DNA from: Blastocatellia bacterium
GTDB taxonomy: Bacteria; Acidobacteriota; Blastocatellia; Pyrinomonadales; Pyrinomonadaceae
DNA: 64,000 nt
Direction: 5' to 3'
Assembly: GCA_003168335.1 (NCBI GenBank)
Contig: PMSM01000012.1
Location: 1 to 64,000 of the forward strand
The notes under the pieces were generated by a model. It was not told the origin of the DNA. It saw only the letters and a program-made list of their open reading frames with translations, and ran no database searches. The position numbers and the translations under genes are program-made. Numbering within the stretch: position 1 is the first letter of the stretch; every line of letters starts with the position of its first letter. Shown piece by piece: positions 41,751 to 50,128 of the stretch.

Positions 41751-41820
41751 AACGATCCACGAAATCACACGAAGACCCACAAACAAGAACTAGTCCGCTT
41801 TGTGTATTTCGTGGATCGTT
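41751..41820. repeat. GATCCACGAA palindrome family, copy 3
   Basis: AACGATCCACGAAATCACACGAA (41751-41773) pairs with TGTGTATTTCGTGGATCGTT (41801-41820). It lies between the IscU-like and IscS-like genes. Confidence 0.82.
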
Positions 41821-41840
41821 TTTACCTGCTACAAGCACCA

Positions 41841-43028
41841 CTAACTTGCCGCGATCGTTTGACGAGACAAGGGCGAGAGTGCGCGCAGACTCTCAACCGC
41901 GCGCGGTAATACTTCCAACACATAATCGATATCTTCGTCGGTGTTGTCTTTGCCAAAGCTAAATCGGATCGCGCCGCGCGCCAGTTCTTCATCACGGCCC
42001 AGAGCGCGGATCACCGGCGATGGCTCGAGCGTCCCGGACGAACAAGCTGAGCCGGTAGAAACCGCGACGCCCTGCATGTCCAGATGGATCAGCAAGCCTT
42101 CGCCTTCAATGAAACGAAACGAGATGTTCGAAAGATGTGGCAGTCGCCGTTTGTGATCGCCGTTGAAGGCGAGGTCATCGATGGATGCCTTAACGGCATT
42201 CTCAAATCGATCGCGCAAGCGCCGAGTGTGTTCGTTGCGCGCAGGCATTTCGCGCTGCGCCAGTTCCGCGGCCGTGCCGAAGGCCACGATATTGGCAATT
42301 GATTCTGTGCCGGCGCGCCGTTCTCGTTCCTGATGACCGCCAACTTGTTGGGGTGTTAACCGCACGCCACGACGGAGAAAAAGCGCTCCCGATCCTTTCG
42401 GCGCATAGATCTTGTGTGCTGAGAGCGTCAGCAGATCGCAGCCCAAGTGTTCGACCTCAATCGCTATGCGGCCGGCGGCTTGCACTGCATCGGTGTGAAA
42501 CCACAGATGACGTCGGCCGCGCTGGCGCTCTTCCTTAACCAATGCGCCGATTTCTTTGATCGGTTGAATGGTGCCGATCTCGTTGTTGGCCATCATCACG
42601 CTAATCAAGACAGTGTCCGAGCGCAACGCCGAGCGCACGTCTTCCAGACGGATTATCCCATCGTCATAAACCGGCAAGCGAGTGACGACCCAGCCGCGCT
42701 TTTCAAGAGACTCGAGTGTGCCGCGAACCGATGGATGCTCAATCGACGAGGTGATGATGTGCCGGGGTTCGGCCAGCTCGCAAACACCGCGAATTGCCAG
42801 GTTGTTGGCTTCAGTACCGCCGGACGTGAAGATAATCTCGTTTGCACGGGCGCCGATGAGTGCCGCGACTTGCCGCCGGGCGCCATCGGCCGCGGCCCGC
42901 GCTTCCTGGCCGAACAGGTGGACACTGGAGGCGTTGCCGAACTTTCCAGTCAGGTACGGCAGCATTGCCTCAACGACCCGCGGGTCGACCGGCGTGGTGG
43001 CACTGTGATCGAGATAGACCCTGCGCAT
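41841..43028 (-). CDS. iscS: cysteine desulfurase (IscS/NifS)
   Basis: 395 residues from ATG 43028. MRRVYLDHSATTPVDPRVVE, IIFTSGGTEANNLAIRG, MMANNEIGTIQPI, the PLP lysine in LTLSAHKIYAPKGSGALFLR and the active-site Cys loop STGSACSSGTLEPSPVI are all intact. It removes sulfur from cysteine for Fe-S clusters and thio-modifications. It precedes the IscU-like gene on the same strand, separated by a palindrome. The longer reading to 43142 runs into a REP and is not the start. Confidence 0.96.
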   Translation of the reverse strand: MRRVYLDHSATTPVDPRVVEAMLPYLTGKFGNASSVHLFGQEARAAADGARRQVAALIGARANEIIFTSGGTEANNLAIRGVCELAEPRHIITSSIEHPSVRGTLESLEKRGWVVTRLPVYDDGIIRLEDVRSALRSDTVLISVMMANNEIGTIQPIKEIGALVKEERQRGRRHLWFHTDAVQAAGRIAIEVEHLGCDLLTLSAHKIYAPKGSGALFLRRGVRLTPQQVGGHQERERRAGTESIANIVAFGTAAELAQREMPARNEHTRRLRDRFENAVKASIDDLAFNGDHKRRLPHLSNISFRFIEGEGLLIHLDMQGVAVSTGSACSSGTLEPSPVIRALGRDEELARGAIRFSFGKDNTDEDIDYVLEVLPRAVESLRALSPLSRQTIAAS

Positions 43029-43050
43029 TATTTTGACCGTTATTAAAACG

Positions 43051-43134
43051 TTTAGAGGCGGGCTACTGCCCGCCACGTAGTGAGCCGCGGGTGCCTGCCG
43101 TTGGCACAAGGGCGGCCGGTAGCCCGCCTCTAAA
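43051..43134. repeat. 16-bp inverted repeat upstream of iscS
   Basis: TTTAGAGGCGGGCTAC (43051-43066) pairs exactly with GTAGCCCGCCTCTAAA (43119-43134). GGCGGGCTACTGCCCGCC and GTGCCTGCCGTTGGCAC give further hairpins inside. It lies within the presumed iscS promoter region. Confidence 0.82.
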
Positions 43135-43372
43135 CCTGACAACTGACTCCTTGCTTATCGCATCTGAGACCCGTGGACTCAGCGATGTCGAGTCTAGGTT
43201 GGGTGACCGTGACCGTCAAGCGCGTGGTTGTGACCGCCCGCACTCGGTGTTAGCATTTTGGAGTTAGGCACCGGAGCAATTAAGTCGAAACTCCGAGATG
43301 AACGCTCTCCCTTTCGCAAATGTCGATCTCAAACCGGCAAGAAAGGCTTGGATTGGCAGGAAAGGTTAGCAG

Positions 43373-44413
43373 ATGAAAAATTTCAGATTTGCTTTGACTC
43401 TTATTCTCGTGGCCGCGTTTTTGACTGTCCCGCTTTTAACGGTGTCGGTCGAGGCGCAAGATCCCCAGAACCAAAACCAGGCTTCCGCCATCATGCGTGG
43501 TTATCGCACCGGCTATTCCGACGGCTATCAAGCCGGGGTCAATGACCTTGCGAATAACGCTACCCGAGACTTTCGCAACAAAACAGAATTCGAGCACGGC
43601 GACCGCGCATACAATTCAACCTATGGAAGGCTCGAAGACTATCGCGATGGCTATCAGCAGGGATTTGAAGTGGGCTACAACGCGGGCTACGAGCGCAAGC
43701 CATTTGATTCGACTATCCCGCCTGACTTGAAACGCAGAAGTGAGGACTCGACGGTTAGTTATCCGACCGATCAGAACAAGAGCTCCAATCCTCAGACTCA
43801 GCCTCAACCTCAGCCTCAGACTCAGCCTGAAACTCAACCGCAGACTCAGCCCCAATCTCAGTCGGCCGGGCCGAACGCCATTCCCCGCGATACGATTATG
43901 CGGGTCGAACTGCTGAGCAGTCTCGCGACCGATGCTTCACAGAAAGGCGATCATTTTCAGGCACGCGTGATCGAGCCGAAAGAGTATGACGGCGCTACTA
44001 TCGATGGCCAGGTCATGAATGTGAAACGTCCGGGGCGAGCAAAGGGGACTGCGCAATTGCAACTCTCGTTTGACGAGATCCGATTCGCTGATGGCCGCTC
44101 GGCAAAGATGAGCGCTCAGGTCATTGAAGTCATTCCGAGCGGTGGCGGCCAGGGCGTGGGCAAGGTCGACAAGGAAGGCGGCGTGCAGGGAAAAGATTCG
44201 ACCAGGGGTGACGTGCAAAAAGTCGGCGCCGCTGCCGGCATCGGCGCGGTCATTGGCGCGATCACGGGTGGCGGAGTTGGCGCCGCAGTGGGCGCGACCA
44301 TCGGCGCCGGAATCGGAACCGCCGGAGTCCTCAGTCAACGCGGCAGCGACATTAAGCTGTATCAGGGTCAGCAACTGCGCATTCGCACGGCGGGCGACGT
44401 GGGGATTCAGTAA
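43373..44413 (+). CDS. secreted protein with Gly-Tyr repeats, PQ linker and glycine zipper
   Basis: 346 residues, not a family I can name. Signal segment 1-28; residues 40-112 repeat GY-x2-GY motifs (RGYRTGYSDGYQAGVNDLAN; DGYQQGFEVGYNAGY). A Pro/Gln/Thr linker lies at about 135-165. A folded domain with IPRDTIMRVELLSSLATDAS follows, and a glycine zipper (GAAAGIGAVIGAITGGGVGA) lies near 280-315. Glycine zippers can insert into or pack on membranes. The start has AGGTTAGCAG upstream. Confidence 0.8.
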   Translation: MKNFRFALTLILVAAFLTVPLLTVSVEAQDPQNQNQASAIMRGYRTGYSDGYQAGVNDLANNATRDFRNKTEFEHGDRAYNSTYGRLEDYRDGYQQGFEVGYNAGYERKPFDSTIPPDLKRRSEDSTVSYPTDQNKSSNPQTQPQPQPQTQPETQPQTQPQSQSAGPNAIPRDTIMRVELLSSLATDASQKGDHFQARVIEPKEYDGATIDGQVMNVKRPGRAKGTAQLQLSFDEIRFADGRSAKMSAQVIEVIPSGGGQGVGKVDKEGGVQGKDSTRGDVQKVGAAAGIGAVIGAITGGGVGAAVGATIGAGIGTAGVLSQRGSDIKLYQGQQLRIRTAGDVGIQ

Positions 44414-44435
44414 CGCGTACTTCTCGCAACCGTCA

Positions 44436-44502
44436 ACCACAAAGACACGAAGACACAAAGGAAAAATGCCTAACTAACTTTGTGGCTTTGTGACTCTGTG
44501 GT
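44436..44502. repeat. 25-bp inverted repeat before the SAM hydrolase gene
   Basis: ACCACAAAGACACGAAGACA... (44436-44460) pairs with CTTTGTGGCTTTGTGACTCT... (44478-44502) with few mismatches. It ends 11 bases before the next start codon, so it would lie in the mRNA leader. Confidence 0.75.
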
Positions 44503-44513
44503 GAACGCCAATC

Positions 44514-45317
44514 ATGCCAATCATCACTCTCCTGACTGACTTTGGCTCGCAGGATTATTTCGTTGGGGCGATGAAGGGCGCAGTCCTCTCCAACAATCCC
44601 GCCGCCAGCATCGTTGATATCACACACGAAATTTCGCCACAGGATATCCGGGCCGCCGCTTTCAATCTGCTGGCCGTCTATAAAGAGTTTCCCGCCGGCA
44701 CAATTCATGTCGTGGTTGTCGATCCAGGCGTGGGATCCATGCGCAGAGGCATCATCCTGAAATGCGCCGGGCAGCTTTTCGTCGGACCCGACAACGGGGT
44801 CTTTAGCTGGATCTGTGAACGAGAAGAGAACTCTCTGGCAGTCCATTTAACTAACGAGAAGTTCTTTCGCCACCCAGTCAGCCAAACCTTCCATGGCCGC
44901 GACATCTTTGCGCCGGTGGCGGCGGCGCTTTCAAATGGAGTTGATCTCAAAGAGTTCGGTCCCGTGATCGACGACCTGGTTCAACTCGAATCATTGCAGC
45001 CCCGGACCCTGGACGACGGAGTGACCGAGGCGTGGATAATTCATATTGATCGCTTCGGCAACTGCATAACAAGTCTTACCCTTGATTATTTTGCCGGGGG
45101 CCAAATTGCCGCGGGAGCAAAGGTGTTGGTCAATGGTCACGAAGTATCTTCGTTTCGCGAGTTCTATGCGGACGGTGGCGTAGAGCAGGATGGGTTGTTC
45201 TGTCTCTTCGGGAGCGCCGGATTTTTGGAGATCGCCGCGCAAAACTCTTCGGCCGCGAAAATCCTGGGCGCGCAGCGTGGCCAGTCCGTGATCCTGCTTG
45301 CCGGTGGCGAGAATTGA
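44514..45317 (+). CDS. SAM hydrolase / hydroxide adenosyltransferase (DUF62)
   Basis: 267 residues. N-terminal domain with ITLLTDFGSQDYFVGAMKG (SAM-binding Asp), VVVVDPGVGSMRRG and VGPDNGVFSW; FHGRDIFAPVAA; C-terminal barrel from about 165 with IHIDRFGNCITSL. Family members hydrolyse S-adenosylmethionine to adenosine and methionine; the halogenases are relatives but carry a distinctive loop not seen here. Single gene following a palindrome. Confidence 0.94.
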   Translation: MPIITLLTDFGSQDYFVGAMKGAVLSNNPAASIVDITHEISPQDIRAAAFNLLAVYKEFPAGTIHVVVVDPGVGSMRRGIILKCAGQLFVGPDNGVFSWICEREENSLAVHLTNEKFFRHPVSQTFHGRDIFAPVAAALSNGVDLKEFGPVIDDLVQLESLQPRTLDDGVTEAWIIHIDRFGNCITSLTLDYFAGGQIAAGAKVLVNGHEVSSFREFYADGGVEQDGLFCLFGSAGFLEIAAQNSSAAKILGAQRGQSVILLAGGEN

Positions 45318-45319
45318 TG

Positions 45320-45366
45320 TGGCACGCGCATCTTGCGCGTGATCCACGGGCGGGACGCCCGTGCCA
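45320..45366. repeat. 48-bp dispersed palindrome, copy 2
   Basis: TGGCACGCGCATCTTGCGCG...GACGCCCGTGCCA, starting three bases after the SAM hydrolase stop; nearly identical to 5211-5258. Confidence 0.82.
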
Positions 45367-45460
45367 CTAGCTGACCCACTTGCACGCGCGAACGCTCGCT
45401 TGTCACGCGGAAACCTCTTTGCTATCTTCAACCCATCCAAAATTTCGAGGGACGCACATA

Positions 45461-46621
45461 ATGGAAAAAGCGAAGGAGAGCGCGGCGGGAACCACAGTGT
45501 CGAGCGGACTGCGAGGCGTCATCGCTGCCAGCTCTTCAATTGGCGACGTTGACGGCGAAAAGGGCGAGCTGATTTATCAGGGCCTGAATATTCACGACCT
45601 GGCAACGAAGTCCACGTTTGAAGAAGTTGTGTTCCTGCTTTGGAATGGTCGCCTGCCAAAGCGCGCTGAGCTTGATGAACTGAAACAAAACCTCTCAGCG
45701 TCGTATGAACTCCCCTGGCAAGCCATTGAACTAATCAAAGGAATGTGTGCGCGTGTTCCCGCGAATTTCGAACCGATGGACGGCCTGCGTACTGTAGTCT
45801 CGGCGCTGGCGATGTTCGACGAGGAGTCGCGCGACCTTTCGCGTGACGCAAGCATCCGAGTTGCCACCCGCTTGACGGCCAGATTCCCGACGATCGTGGC
45901 CGCGATTGACAGAGCGCGTAACGATCTTGATCCGATCGAGCCAAATCCAGATCTCAACATCGCTACCAACTTTCTTTACATGCTCAAGGGCGAAATGCCC
46001 GACGAGTTTGACGCGCGCGTCTTTGATGTCGCGCTGATCCTGCAAGCCGATCATGAATTGAATGCTTCGACGTTTACGACGCGCGTGGTCGCCGGCACGC
46101 TGGCGGACATGTACAGCTGCGTGACCGCTGGGCTGGGTGCGCTTTCAGGGCCGCTGCACGGCGGCGCGAATACGGCCGTGATGAAGATGCTGATCGAGAT
46201 CGGCAGCGTTGACAAGGTCGAAAGCTACATCAAGGACGCGCTGGCAAAGAAGAAAAAGATTATGGGTTTTGGTCACGCGGTCTATCGCACCGACGACCCG
46301 CGAGCCACTCACCTGCGCCAGTTTTCAAAAGAGATGGGAGAGCGCAAAGGCGATACGAAGTGGTACGACATGACCGCGAAGGTCGAAGAAGTGATGAAGC
46401 GCGAGAAGGGTTTGTTGCCGAATGTCGATGCCTACTCGGCTTCGACATACTACATGATGGGAATTCCGCTGGACCTCTACACTCCGATCTTTGCGATCAG
46501 CCGCATCAGCGGCTGGACCGCGCACATCCTCGAACAGTATGCCGACAACAAGCTGATTCGCCCACGCGCCAAATACATCGGGCCGCGCAACGTGCCGTAC
46601 GTGCCGATTGATGAGAGGTGA
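45461..46621 (+). CDS. gltA: citrate synthase
   Basis: 386 residues from ATG 45461, with GAGGGA upstream. Short (type I, methylcitrate-like length) form: GLRGVIAASSSIGDVDGEKG, ILQADHELNASTFTTRVVAG, GPLHGGANTAVMKML with a catalytic His, KIMGFGHAVYRTDDPR with the second His, and PNVDAYSASTYYMMGIP with the catalytic Asp. It condenses acetyl-CoA and oxaloacetate; 2-methylcitrate synthase activity is possible for this length class. The longer reading from 45380 covers repeat-derived DNA and is not the start. Confidence 0.96.
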   Translation: MEKAKESAAGTTVSSGLRGVIAASSSIGDVDGEKGELIYQGLNIHDLATKSTFEEVVFLLWNGRLPKRAELDELKQNLSASYELPWQAIELIKGMCARVPANFEPMDGLRTVVSALAMFDEESRDLSRDASIRVATRLTARFPTIVAAIDRARNDLDPIEPNPDLNIATNFLYMLKGEMPDEFDARVFDVALILQADHELNASTFTTRVVAGTLADMYSCVTAGLGALSGPLHGGANTAVMKMLIEIGSVDKVESYIKDALAKKKKIMGFGHAVYRTDDPRATHLRQFSKEMGERKGDTKWYDMTAKVEEVMKREKGLLPNVDAYSASTYYMMGIPLDLYTPIFAISRISGWTAHILEQYADNKLIRPRAKYIGPRNVPYVPIDER

Positions 46622-46633
46622 CGAGATTCGAAC

Positions 46634-47404
46634 TCACTGATCGTCGGTCACTCGAATAAAATCGCTTTCCGGACCAAACTGATCCAATCCTTCGGCCCCG
46701 CCGGCTTCAATTATCGATCCAATCGCTGGATGAAAAGCGTGAACGTCCGGCGCCGGAATCTCAGGTAAATCGATGCATGGCGGCGGCAGCGGCGCGGGCT
46801 CAATGAATGAAGCCGGTGGTGGCGGCTGGTGCGAGACGTGCAGATCGCGCTCTTCGTACTTCATTCCGTGCGGGAATTCCTTGCGAATTTTCTCGGCAAT
46901 CTCGCCCAGATCAATGAAGCAATCCGCGACATCGATCAGTTTGGGCGCGGTGTTCGAGCGAAATCCAACTACCTCAACGCGGCAGCCTTTGTAAGCGACT
47001 GAATTGACTGCATAGACAAAGTCCTCATCGCCGGAAACCAGCACCGCAGTATCGTAGCGGCCGGCCAGAGAGAGCATGTCAACGGCAATCTCGACGTCAA
47101 GGTTGGCTTTACGCGTCCCGTCATAGAAGGTCTTGAGTTCTTTCTGCACGACCCGAAAACCGTTGCGCCTCATCCACAGCAGAAATCCCTGTTGACGTTC
47201 AGCGCCGGCATCCACGCCGGTGTAAAAGAAAGCCCGAAACAAATGACCATCGCCCAGCAGCACCCGCAGCAGCTTGTTGTAATCGATGTCGATATTGTGA
47301 AAACGCGCCGCGTGAAACAGATTGTTCCCGTCGATAAAGATCGCCACTTTGCCGCGATGGCCGAACTGCAACGAAAAATTGTTCGTCGAATCGAAGTGGT
47401 TCAA
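46634..47404 (-). CDS. NYN-domain (LabA/DUF88) nuclease-like protein
   Basis: 256 residues. NYN/PIN-like domain 18-175: KVAIFIDGNNLFHAARFHNI (acidic Asp), KANLDVEIAVDMLSLAGRYD and VLVSGDEDFVYAVNSVAYKG carry the conserved acidic residues. The C-terminal 70 residues are Pro-rich (PPPPASFIEPAPLPPP) and disordered-looking. NYN proteins are metal-dependent RNases in several systems; the target is unknown. It is transcribed divergently from the zinc-ribbon gene at 47532 and convergently with gltA. Confidence 0.9.
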   Translation of the reverse strand: MNHFDSTNNFSLQFGHRGKVAIFIDGNNLFHAARFHNIDIDYNKLLRVLLGDGHLFRAFFYTGVDAGAERQQGFLLWMRRNGFRVVQKELKTFYDGTRKANLDVEIAVDMLSLAGRYDTAVLVSGDEDFVYAVNSVAYKGCRVEVVGFRSNTAPKLIDVADCFIDLGEIAEKIRKEFPHGMKYEERDLHVSHQPPPPASFIEPAPLPPPCIDLPEIPAPDVHAFHPAIGSIIEAGGAEGLDQFGPESDFIRVTDDQ

Positions 47405-47531
47405 GTTAGTAAGCTCCGTTAAAGTTTTGTAATTGGTGCCGACTAGAATGCCGCTCAGATGTGCTCGCGGTCAAGTTAAGCTATAAGTCGCGACGGACTG
47501 CATCGTATAATCCCATGACGAGGAGAACCCA

Positions 47532-48584
47532 TTGACGGACGGCGACAAAGCAGAGTCGTTAGGTTTAGAGGTGTCGGACGCCAGGCCCCACAGCTTTGCG
47601 CCGGCCGAGATGATCACCTGCGATGCATGCCTGCGGGCAAACCCGCCGACTCGCTCGAAATGTCTTTACTGCGGGGCGGATCTGACGTTGACCGGCAATG
47701 ACCGTGAAGGCCAATCGTCCCGCGAGGTGATCAACCCGATAGGTCAGATAGGCCAGCCCGCAAGCGTCAGCGATGCGCACTATGTGGTTCTATCCCCAAA
47801 TCAAAACAAGGTGGTGGCGGAAGCGTCGCTGGGAGCGATCGCTTCGCTGTTGCATCTGCGGACAACTGAGGTGGAGATCGCTCTCGGCTCAGGCTGCGCC
47901 GTGCCTCTTGCGCGCGCCGCGTCGAGCGAACAGGCCGCGATGCTAGCTGGCAAACTGCACGCGCTGGGAATCGGGGCGGACACTTTCCGAGAGGACACGT
48001 TGAGACTCGACCTGGCGGGCAGAAAGATTCGCGCGCTGGAAATCTCAGGTGACGGCCTGGCGGCGACGCCCATGAATGGCGGATCGGCCGGAGTGCGCTG
48101 GGACGATTTGATCCTGATAGTAAATGGGCGCCTGCTGGTCAACCGCGTAGAAGTCGAAGAGAGGCAGCGGCGCGGTCGCTCGAAACCGTTGGATACTCGC
48201 GAGTTGTTCTCAGACGAGCCGGTGGTCGATCTCTACATGAGATCCGACGAACTTGGCTGGCGCATTTCTTCCAGTAGCTTTGACTTCTCGTGCCTGGGAA
48301 CTGAGAAGGCGATGACGGCGTTCGAAAACTTCACGACACTGATCAACCTGCTGCGGTTGCGCGCGCCGAAGATCGGAGTAGATGACTCTTATCGCAGTCT
48401 GCGAGCACTGCTGGCAAATGTTTGGCCGCTGGAGCCCCAGACCAGAAAAGGGGAGTGGCGTCGCAGCGGCGCCGGCAAGGTCGACGTGTCGACGGTCACG
48501 ACGATCGATAACGAAATCCAATTCAATAGCTACTCGCGGCTGCGTCAGCGTTTGAAGTTACGCGAGCTGGAAAGCGCCCAATGA
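47532..48584 (+). CDS. zinc-ribbon protein of unknown function
   Basis: 350 residues from TTG 47532; the GAGGAG site seven bases upstream decides this start over the later ATG 47610. An N-terminal zinc ribbon (CDACLRANPPTRSKCLYCG, about 30-50) is followed by an alpha/beta region with VEIALGSGCAVPLARAASSE and a C-terminal domain (RGRSKPLDTRELFSDEPVVD, SFDFSCLG). I do not recognise the main domains. The stop overlaps the rlmB start (ATGA), so it is coupled to an rRNA methyltransferase; an RNA-related or stress-related role is a guess. Confidence 0.82.
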   Translation: MTDGDKAESLGLEVSDARPHSFAPAEMITCDACLRANPPTRSKCLYCGADLTLTGNDREGQSSREVINPIGQIGQPASVSDAHYVVLSPNQNKVVAEASLGAIASLLHLRTTEVEIALGSGCAVPLARAASSEQAAMLAGKLHALGIGADTFREDTLRLDLAGRKIRALEISGDGLAATPMNGGSAGVRWDDLILIVNGRLLVNRVEVEERQRRGRSKPLDTRELFSDEPVVDLYMRSDELGWRISSSSFDFSCLGTEKAMTAFENFTTLINLLRLRAPKIGVDDSYRSLRALLANVWPLEPQTRKGEWRRSGAGKVDVSTVTTIDNEIQFNSYSRLRQRLKLRELESAQ

Positions 48585-49366
48585 AGAAGAAGACAGCAGC
48601 TCGCTCAAGCTCAGCCAATCAGGAATTACTCTACGGAGTTAATCCGTTGCTGGAAGCCCTGCGCGCCGGTGAACGAATCCCGGCGGAGATCGTCGTAGCG
48701 GAAGGCGCGCGCGATGAACGACTGCGCGAGTTGATCGAGTTGGCGCGCACCAGGAACGTGACAGTTAAGCGCGTTCCGCGGGCCAGTATCGATCGAGCGA
48801 TCGGGAATACGCATCACCAGGGCGTCATGGCCCGAGTCGCTGCGGCGCGTTATGCCGACGTCGACGATCTGGTTTCTTCGATTGCGAAGCGGGTCGGTAG
48901 TGAAAGTGAACCGCTGGTGGTCGTCCTGGACGGGGTGGAAGATCCTCGCAACCTGGGGGCGATCTTGCGCACGGCGGAATGCGCCGGCGTGGACGGCGTG
49001 TTTGTTCCGGAGCGCCGCGCTGCCGGATTAACGGACGCGGTCGCAAAGGCGGCCGCCGGCGCGGTAGAGCATGTGCCCGTCGCGCGCGCTACAAATCTTT
49101 CCCGTTTGATTGAAGAGTTGAAAGAGCGTAACGTTTGGGTCATAGGAACTGTCGCGAATGCTTCGATGAGCTACACCGAATGGGACTGGACGCGACCGTC
49201 GGCCGTGGTCCTCGGCGGCGAAGGCGCCGGACTTCATCGTCTGGTGAGTGAACACTGCGATGTCCTCGTCAGTATTCCAGTGCGGGGAAAGATTCAATCG
49301 CTAAACGTTTCGGTTGCGGCCGGCATAGTCCTTTATGAAGCGCTGCGGCAGCGAAGCCGAAACTAA
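48581..49366 (+). CDS. rlmB: 23S rRNA 2'-O-ribose methyltransferase, RlmB/TrmH family
   Basis: 261 residues. N-terminal substrate-binding domain (LLYGVNPLLEALRAGERIPA) and C-terminal SPOUT knot with VVVLDGVEDPRNLGAILRTA, VVLGGEGAGLHRLV and SIPVRGKIQSLNVSVAAGIV, the three TrmH motifs. It methylates a guanosine ribose in 23S rRNA (G2251 in E. coli); other RNA targets are possible for family members. It overlaps the upstream zinc-ribbon gene by four bases. Confidence 0.93.
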   Translation: MKKKTAARSSSANQELLYGVNPLLEALRAGERIPAEIVVAEGARDERLRELIELARTRNVTVKRVPRASIDRAIGNTHHQGVMARVAAARYADVDDLVSSIAKRVGSESEPLVVVLDGVEDPRNLGAILRTAECAGVDGVFVPERRAAGLTDAVAKAAAGAVEHVPVARATNLSRLIEELKERNVWVIGTVANASMSYTEWDWTRPSAVVLGGEGAGLHRLVSEHCDVLVSIPVRGKIQSLNVSVAAGIVLYEALRQRSRN

Positions 49367-49449
49367 AACTATGAACACCAGAGGCGGGGTGTTCGTTAAG
49401 AAAGTAGCCTGATGATGTGATTGGTTGTGACCGCCCGGAGGATTTTTAG

Positions 49450-49983
49450 ATGTTCTGTCCGAAATGCGCCACGCAGAACGTTGATGGCGCGAGTTTCTGC
49501 CGCTCTTGCGGGGCTAATATCAGCTTGGTGCCCCAGGCTTTGAGTGGCCAGTTGCCGACCGGTCCGGTGCATCAGGATATCGCTCAAAGCATCCGACGGA
49601 AGCTCCGGCGAGAGCCCAGCCTTGATAGTGGAATCAGACATTTCATGATGGGCCTGGCTTTTATCATCGTGTCAATCATGGTCGGCAAGTATAGTCCCGG
49701 CGGTTGGACGTGGTGGTACTGGCTGCTAATTCCGGCGTCCACTTTTATTGGAAGGGGAATTTCGGAGATCATTCGCGCCCCCCGCCAAATCAAGACGACG
49801 GATCCAGTTGTCGCGCAACCGCAGATGACCGCTGGGGCGCGACTGGAGAGTTTGCCTTCGTTGAGAACTGGAGAGTTAAGGTCTCCCGTGCCCAGCGTGA
49901 CCGAAGGAACCACCAGACACCTGGGCGCGGAAGCGCCCACGCGGCACTTCGATCCGGTAACCGGCGACGAAAAGTTCCCTTAA
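49450..49983 (+). CDS. zinc-ribbon membrane protein
   Basis: 177 residues. An N-terminal zinc ribbon (CPKCATQNVDGASFCRSCG) precedes a region with two hydrophobic helices near 67-82 and 88-105, then a variable, probably disordered tail ending RHFDPVTGDEKFP. Proteins of this build are common and uncharacterised; the ribbon faces the cytosol if the helices form a hairpin. ATG follows GGAGGATTTTTAG. Confidence 0.83.
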   Translation: MFCPKCATQNVDGASFCRSCGANISLVPQALSGQLPTGPVHQDIAQSIRRKLRREPSLDSGIRHFMMGLAFIIVSIMVGKYSPGGWTWWYWLLIPASTFIGRGISEIIRAPRQIKTTDPVVAQPQMTAGARLESLPSLRTGELRSPVPSVTEGTTRHLGAEAPTRHFDPVTGDEKFP

Positions 49984-50128
49984 GAGCTGGGAGCGCGGAC
50001 GTCTCGTTCGCACTCCCAGCAATAAGTAGCCTCTGGGTTCGAGGGAGTTCAGAAATATTTGAATCTGAAGTCGGGGCGATGACGTGCTTCTTGATGAAGC
50101 AAACGAACATCGCCCCGCGTCGTGTTTG

